Positions 59,598-64,000 of a stretch of DNA of 64,000 nucleotides are shown one piece after another. The stretch comes from Paenarthrobacter histidinolovorans. Its GTDB lineage: Bacteria > Actinomycetota > Actinomycetes > Actinomycetales > Micrococcaceae. The stretch's first letter is position 1. Each line of letters opens with the position of its first letter. The position numbers and the translations under genes are program-made. The stretch covers positions 62,001 through 126,000 of the forward strand of contig NZ_BMPM01000010.1 in the NCBI RefSeq assembly GCF_014647595.1, read 5' to 3'. The notes under the pieces are model-generated. The model had not been told where the DNA came from. It ran no database searches and saw nothing but the letters and a program-made list of their open reading frames with translations.

Positions 59598-59641
59598 ACG
59601 ACGGCGGGCGGGGCTGGGAGCCTCGGCCCGCCGTCGTGCTT
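59598..59641 (+). terminator. Intrinsic terminator after purB
   Basis: A perfect 12-bp stem ACGACGGCGGGC with a 16-base loop is followed by GCTTTAA. Its core matches the ald terminator at 30413. Confidence 0.78.
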
Positions 59642-59766
59642 TAACCGGCATCTGGTTTGGCCCGCCGTCGCGAGCAGCCCTGACTTCCGGCCTATGGGCC
59701 GTGAACACGGCGTGTCGGGCCGATTCCGCGCCGCTGCGGCTGATTGGCTGGAACCAACCAGGCTGG

Positions 59767-59815
59767 AACGCGGAACGCAGAACACAGAACGCGGAACGCA
59801 GAACGCAGAAAACAG
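59767..59815. repeat. 7-bp tandem repeat, seven units
   Basis: Units of consensus AACGCRG run without gaps: AACGCGG, AACGCAG, AACACAG, AACGCGG, AACGCAG, AACGCAG, AAAACAG. The array lies 74 bp before the phosphatase start codon. A frame running through it codes for a low-complexity stretch and is not counted as gene. Confidence 0.8.
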
Positions 59816-59888
59816 AGCACTGGACGCAATGCGCGGAACACAGGGCCCGGAGGCGGGCCAGACGAAACGACGTGAGGAGCGGAGCACC

Positions 59889-60545
59889 ATGAAGCTCCTG
59901 TTGATCAGGCACGGACAAACCCCGGGCAATGTTGCAGGCCAGCTGGATACCGCCTTCCCCGGCCCGGGTCTGACCGGACTTGGGGAGCGCCAGGCTGCAG
60001 CCCTTCCGGAAGCCTTGGCGGCCGAAAGCATCGACGCCCTCTACACCTCTACCCTGCTGCGCACCCAGCGCACTGTGCTGCCGCTGGCCAAGGCCACCGG
60101 ACTGGAACCAACAATCCTGGACGGCGTCCACGAAATCGAAGCCGGCAGTCTGGAAAAGAAGACAGACCACGAGTCGCACCTGCGCTACATGAATACGGTA
60201 TTCGCCTGGACCGACGGCGACTTGGACGTACGCATGCCCGGGGCGTACACGGGGCACGACTTCTTCGCCCGCTTCGACGCCTCAGTGGAAGAAGTGGCGG
60301 CCGCCGGACATGAGACGGCGGTGATCGTCAGCCACGGAGCCGCAATCCGATGCTGGGCCGGCCGCAGGGCTTCAGACATCGACGCCGTGTTCGCCAGAAC
60401 GCATCAGTTGCCCAACACCGGAATCGTGGCCCTCGAAGGTGACCCGGCAAGCGGTTGGAGGGTGCTGCACTGGGACCAGCTCCCCGTTGGCGGCACGGCA
60501 CTGGCGGGCCAAAATGCGGAGGACCCCACCGGCGAGGCGCTGTAA
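59889..60545 (+). CDS. Histidine phosphatase family protein (phosphoglycerate mutase-like)
   Basis: This 218-residue protein has the catalytic RHGQTPGN near residue 8, LYTSTLLRTQRTVLPLAKATGL, a conserved Glu in EIEAG and the second histidine in VIVSHGAAIRCW. It is a phosphomonoesterase of the cofactor-dependent mutase superfamily; the substrate is not fixed. ATG 59889 with GAGGAG upstream was preferred. A longer frame crosses the 7-bp repeat array and lacks a ribosome site. Confidence 0.9.
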   Translation: MKLLLIRHGQTPGNVAGQLDTAFPGPGLTGLGERQAAALPEALAAESIDALYTSTLLRTQRTVLPLAKATGLEPTILDGVHEIEAGSLEKKTDHESHLRYMNTVFAWTDGDLDVRMPGAYTGHDFFARFDASVEEVAAAGHETAVIVSHGAAIRCWAGRRASDIDAVFARTHQLPNTGIVALEGDPASGWRVLHWDQLPVGGTALAGQNAEDPTGEAL

Positions 60546-60664
60546 CGCGGAAGACGGGCAGCATTTCTCCCGACGCTTACGCGTAGGAAACACCACGGTA
60601 ACCCCGGCTACCTAGGCTTGAGACGCATAGACACCTCCCCGAAACCCGGCGAATTGAGGCATAG

Positions 60665-61168
60665 ATGCAGACCAACCCACGGCTCAACATCCGGCAGGTC
60701 ACGTGGGCCAACCCCGTAGGCGCCGACCTCCGGGCCGCACAGCAGGCAGAACTGGATTCACGCTTCGGAAGCACGGACCACGAGCCCGGACCTCCCCCAT
60801 CGGAGGCCGATACCGCAGTCTTTGTGGTGGCATACGAGAAGTGCTCAGGCCAACCGCTCGGTTGCGGGGGCCTGAGGATGCTGGATGAAAAAACGGCAGA
60901 GATCAAGCGTCTCTACGTGGTTCCGTATGCCCGTGGTTCGGGAGTGGCCAGCTCAATCCTGGCTGCGCTTGAAGCCCAGGCGCATTCACATGGGTTCAGT
61001 GTGATCGCGGCCGAGGCAGGTTCAGCCCAGTCGGACGGCCGCAGTTTCTACGAAAGCGCCGGTTTTGCGGCCGTGCCCAACTTTGGTCCTTATGTGGGTG
61101 TCAACGAATCGTATTGCTACTCCAAGCGCCTGGATTCCCACAGTGCTTCGCACACTGCAATGGCGTAA
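60665..61168 (+). CDS. GNAT-family N-acetyltransferase
   Basis: This 167-residue enzyme has the acetyl-CoA binding stretch EIKRLYVVPYARGSGVASSILAALEAQAHSHG and the end RSFYESAGFAAVPNFGPYVGVNESYCYSKRL. The fold is clear; the acceptor is unknown. It has its own intergenic promoter region and no obvious partner genes. Confidence 0.88.
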   Translation: MQTNPRLNIRQVTWANPVGADLRAAQQAELDSRFGSTDHEPGPPPSEADTAVFVVAYEKCSGQPLGCGGLRMLDEKTAEIKRLYVVPYARGSGVASSILAALEAQAHSHGFSVIAAEAGSAQSDGRSFYESAGFAAVPNFGPYVGVNESYCYSKRLDSHSASHTAMA

Positions 61169-61229
61169 GCAGGCCGGACACCGGCGCAACATCCAGCCGG
61201 GAGTTGCGCCGGTTCGATAATCTCGGATT

Positions 61230-61664
61230 ATGGAAAAAGCAGACATCACCTTTCGGACCCGTAAATGGGTACGGCCCGAGGACCTCAACGCCAATGGCAC
61301 GCTCTTCGGCGGTAGCCTGCTGAAGTGGATCGACGAAGAGGCAGCGATCTACGCCATCCTTCAATTGGGCAACGGCAGGGCCGTCACCAAGTACATCTCG
61401 GAAATCAACTTCGTGAGCTCGGCAGTCCAGGGCGACCTCATTGAGATGGGGCTGACGGCCAAGCACTTCGGCCGCACCTCCCTGACCATGCGGGCCGAGG
61501 TCCGGAACATGATCACCCGGCAGTCCATCCTGACCATCGAGGAGATCGTGTTCGTCAACCTCGGCGCTGACGGGCGTCCCCAGCCCCATGGCTACACGGA
61601 AATCACGTATGACCGCGACCGGATTCCCACCCACCACCTGACCGAGACGCTCGACGAGGACTGA
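61230..61664 (+). CDS. Acyl-CoA thioesterase, hotdog fold (YciA type)
   Basis: This 144-residue protein starts FRTRKWVRPEDLNANGTLFGGSLLKWIDEEAAIYA, the hotdog helix with the catalytic Asp/Glu region of YciA-type thioesterases, and continues with INFVSSAVQGDLIEMG. It hydrolyses acyl-CoA to free acid and CoA. The gene is monocistronic with a terminator behind it. Confidence 0.9.
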   Translation: MEKADITFRTRKWVRPEDLNANGTLFGGSLLKWIDEEAAIYAILQLGNGRAVTKYISEINFVSSAVQGDLIEMGLTAKHFGRTSLTMRAEVRNMITRQSILTIEEIVFVNLGADGRPQPHGYTEITYDRDRIPTHHLTETLDED

Positions 61665-61706
61665 ACCACCCGCCGTCGGACGTCCATCAAGAGCTGTTAA
61701 ACGGGT

Positions 61707-61736
61707 GCTGGCGGCCGCGAATACGCGGCCGCCAGC
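61707..61736. terminator. Terminator between convergent genes
   Basis: A perfect 13-bp stem GCTGGCGGCCGCG with loop AATA lies between the thioesterase and the SDR gene, followed by TTGTATTT on the plus strand. Confidence 0.82.
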
Positions 61737-61785
61737 TTGTATTTCCGGCGACGGGAGTGAGTGCCGCCGGAACCTGTAGGGCGCC

Positions 61786-62535
61786 TTAGCGCCGGTCGAA
61801 CGTCAGCCCGCCGGGCACCTGGAACGTCGGCATGAGTTCGAGCATGCCCACGTTGACGTGGCGCGGCGTTTCGATGGCGTAGTCCAGGGCGTTGACGATG
61901 TCGTCCGTGGTCAGCGACTCGTAGCCCTCGTAATAGGTCTGCCAGGCTTCTTCCATGGCCTCGGGGGTGCCGCCCAGGTTGCGGCCGAAGATCTCGGTCT
62001 CCACACGGCCAGGGCAGATTTCGGTGACGCGGATTCGCTTGCCGACGGTGTCGTTCCGGAGTTGCCGGGAAATCTGGTGCACGGCGGCTTTGGTGGCGTG
62101 ATAGACCGTGTGGCCATAGAAGTTGTACAGGCCGGCGATTGAGCTGATGTTGATGACATGGCCAAGATCGCGTTCCACCATGCCCGGCAGCACCAGCCGG
62201 GTGAGTTGCAGCAGGCCGCGAAGGTTCACGTCCACGAGTTCATCGATGTCTTCCTCCGAGGAGTCCAGGATGTTGCCCGGCCGGGAAACACCCGCGCAGT
62301 TCACCAGGACGTCCACTTTGAGGTTATTGACGACGTCGGCCAGCGCGGCTGTGTCGGTCAGGTCAACGACGTGCGGGACGGCTCCCGTGCGATCAGCCAG
62401 TTCGGCGAGGCGTTCCTCGTTACGGGCTACGGCGTGGACTGTCAGGCCGCGCTTGGCGAGGCGCTCGGCGATGGCTGCACCCATGCCGGTTGATGCTCCG
62501 GTGACGAGGGCGGTGGTGTAGTCGGAAAAAGACAT
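61786..62535 (-). CDS. Short-chain dehydrogenase/reductase
   Basis: This 249-residue enzyme has the cofactor motif TGASTGMGAAIAERLAKRG, the loop VNCAGVSRPGNI, the catalytic Ser in INISSIAGLYN and the YxxxK in YHATKAAVHQ. After the catalytic part, ICPGRVETEIFGRN is typical of the YdfG-like SDR group acting on small hydroxy acids such as serine or 3-hydroxypropionate. It follows the MFS gene by 82 bases on the same strand and may oxidise the imported compound. Confidence 0.9.
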   Translation of the reverse strand: MSFSDYTTALVTGASTGMGAAIAERLAKRGLTVHAVARNEERLAELADRTGAVPHVVDLTDTAALADVVNNLKVDVLVNCAGVSRPGNILDSSEEDIDELVDVNLRGLLQLTRLVLPGMVERDLGHVINISSIAGLYNFYGHTVYHATKAAVHQISRQLRNDTVGKRIRVTEICPGRVETEIFGRNLGGTPEAMEEAWQTYYEGYESLTTDDIVNALDYAIETPRHVNVGMLELMPTFQVPGGLTFDRR

Positions 62536-62617
62536 GGTGTCCTCCAGAAGGTGGGGAATCGGTGGGCCGCAAGTGCGCCGGACCCGCAGGCCCGGCGCAC
62601 CTGCCGCAAGGTGGTGG

Positions 62618-63958
62618 CTAGGCGTCGCGGAGCGGTTCGTGGGCACGGTCCTTGACTGTGCTGACCGCGATGAGCGTGCCGAGGGCGGTGATGACGGCGT
62701 AGAAAGCCGGCATGTAAATGTTGCCGGTGCTGCCGATCAGCCAGGTCATGAGCAGCGGTGCGGTGCCGCCGAACAGGGCCGAGGAGATGTTGTAGCCGAG
62801 GCCATAAGCGGAGTAGCGGACGCGGGTGGGGAACAACTCGACGATCAGGATGTGGATGACTGCGGTGTGGCCGGCGAAAACGATGGCCATGATGCAGGCG
62901 CCGAGGATGGCCAGGCCCATTTGGCCGGTCGCTATCAGGGCGTAGGACGGAATGCCGAGGACAGCCATGGCGATGGCGGAGCCGGCAATGACCTTCTTGC
63001 GGCCAACACGGTCGGAAAGGGCGCCCATGAACGGGATGGCGATGCAGATGACCACCAGGCTGCAAGCGGTGACGAGCAATGCCTCACCAATGGTGAAGTT
63101 CAGTTGCTTGCCTTTGAGGAACGTTGGCATGTAGGAGAAGAGCACGTAGTAGCCGGAGCCGTTCATCAGCGGGATGAAGAGGGCCAGGAGCATGGCACGG
63201 CGGTGTTCCTTGGACTGGAAGGCTTCCTTGAGGGGGTTCTTGGAGAGACCGCCCTCTTCCTTGAGTTTCTCGAAGTTGGGGGTATCGCTGATGGCCTTGC
63301 GGATGTACCAACCGATGATGCCCATGGGGATGGCGACCAGGAACGGGATGCGCCAGGCGAACGCACCGAAGCCGCCGCCGTCGATTGCTGCCTGGGTGAG
63401 CCACGGCGACATGGAGTAAGCCACCAAGGTACCGGTGAGCAGTGCCGCGAACGAGGCAATCTGCGCATACGAGGTGATGATGCCGCGCTTGCCTTCGGGG
63501 GCGTGTTCAGCCAGGAAGGTCATGGCGCCGGCAGCCTCGCCACCAACGGAGAAGCCCTGCAGGAGCCGCAGGAGGACCAGCAGAATGGGAGCTGCAACGC
63601 CGATTGCCGCGTAAGGGGGAAGAAGGCCGATGCCGGCGGTAGCGACGCTGATCAGGAGGATGACAAAGACCAGTAGCTTCTGCCTGCCGATCCGGTCGCC
63701 AAGGTAACCGCAGACTACAGCGCCGAGGGGACGGACAAAGAAGGAGACCGCGTACCCGGCGAACACGAAGAGCAGGGCGTTGTCCGGGTTGCCGGGCGCC
63801 AGGAAGACCAGGGCGAGAGTCCCTGCCATGAAGGCGAAAATGCCGTTGTCGTACAGTTCCACGAAGATGCCAACGCACCCTGCGGTGACAACCTTGCGGG
63901 TTTGGCGGCCCGTGAGCCGCTCATGCTGCACTGGCGCAGCATTGGTGCTTGCGGTCAT
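62618..63958 (-). CDS. MFS transporter, metabolite:proton symporter family (MHS)
   Basis: This 446-residue transporter has 12 membrane segments and the MHS signatures VGIFVELYDNGIFAFMAGTLA, GYLGDRIGRQKLLV, LRLLQGFSVGGEAAGAMTFLAEHAP and LSDRVGRKKVIAGS. MHS carriers import organic acids such as citrate, shikimate or proline betaine. AAGGAAA lies before the ATG. Paired with the SDR gene, it probably imports a hydroxy acid. The 42 bases to the window edge hold only upstream sequence. Confidence 0.9.
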   Translation of the reverse strand: MTASTNAAPVQHERLTGRQTRKVVTAGCVGIFVELYDNGIFAFMAGTLALVFLAPGNPDNALLFVFAGYAVSFFVRPLGAVVCGYLGDRIGRQKLLVFVILLISVATAGIGLLPPYAAIGVAAPILLVLLRLLQGFSVGGEAAGAMTFLAEHAPEGKRGIITSYAQIASFAALLTGTLVAYSMSPWLTQAAIDGGGFGAFAWRIPFLVAIPMGIIGWYIRKAISDTPNFEKLKEEGGLSKNPLKEAFQSKEHRRAMLLALFIPLMNGSGYYVLFSYMPTFLKGKQLNFTIGEALLVTACSLVVICIAIPFMGALSDRVGRKKVIAGSAIAMAVLGIPSYALIATGQMGLAILGACIMAIVFAGHTAVIHILIVELFPTRVRYSAYGLGYNISSALFGGTAPLLMTWLIGSTGNIYMPAFYAVITALGTLIAVSTVKDRAHEPLRDA

Positions 63959-64000
63959 GACTTTTCCTTACTGGGATGAGCGTAGCAACGCCTACTGGTT

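Noticed and set aside
59767..59815. Tandem repeats as a possible CRISPR array
   Set aside because: Units are 7 bp with no spacers and no cas genes are present.
62534..63676. 380-codon plus-strand frame opposite the MHS transporter
   Set aside because: Antisense shadow, very Asp/Gly/Glu-rich, no start signal.

Overview
The window reads as chromosomal DNA of a high-GC Gram-positive actinobacterium, most like Arthrobacter or Paenarthrobacter. The gene content is that of a soil organism: histidine, amino-acid, sugar and peptide uptake, many small one-component regulators, a stand-alone LigC-type ligase, a c-di-AMP riboswitch of the actinobacterial type, and many genes coupled by ATGA or GTGA overlaps. 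I saw no rRNA or tRNA gene, no insertion sequence and no CRISPR array. The genus is inferred from protein style, not from a marker gene.

Layout. 1-7026 is a histidine-utilisation locus. Leftward it holds an IclR regulator, a four-gene OpuB/ProU-type ABC importer and the first codons of urocanase; rightward it holds an M20 amidohydrolase coupled to HutF. 7.3-14.3 kb carries a sugar porter, a MarR/MFS pair, a GNAT enzyme and a PadR-DUF1048-ABC export operon. Near 14 kb two 26-bp direct repeats bracket a small membrane gene and a beta-propeller gene relic. 14.6-24.8 kb holds a CycA-type permease, a mannitol operon (mtlA frameshifted, mtlD), a TetR regulator, the general PTS proteins EI and HPr, and small orphan genes. 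24.8-32.7 kb holds ligC, a c-di-AMP riboswitch with its proline/threonine-rich membrane protein, a PucR regulator divergent from ald, and a sigma/anti-sigma/repeat-protein group. 32.8-40 kb holds an oxidoreductase and a peptide ABC importer. 40.3-50.8 kb holds a TetR/FMN-reductase pair, a GerMN lipoprotein, a two-gene soluble-plus-4-TM cassette resembling RexAB or Kiwa in layout, a PEP-mutase-like enzyme divergent from an aminotransferase/USP pair, and an amino-acid permease divergent from an amidohydrolase. 50.8-55.8 kb is a branched-chain 2-oxoacid dehydrogenase operon (E1 alpha, E1 beta, E2) beside an HisC-like aminotransferase. 55.9-64 kb holds a holin-like membrane protein, a WXG100-like/lipase-like pair, purB, small enzymes, and an SDR/MFS pair at the right edge.

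How genes work together. HutU and HutF belong to the route from histidine through formiminoglutamate to N-formylglutamate. The M20 enzyme is in the place where a deformylase is needed, and the ABC importer probably brings in histidine, urocanate or a related compound. EI and HPr would energise the mannitol PTS, but MtlA looks broken. The most unusual items are the RexAB/Kiwa-like pair, the riboswitch placed almost on the start codon of a protein without a cell-wall hydrolase domain, the 38-bp perfect palindrome in front of the bkd operon, and the WXG100-like/hydrolase pair.
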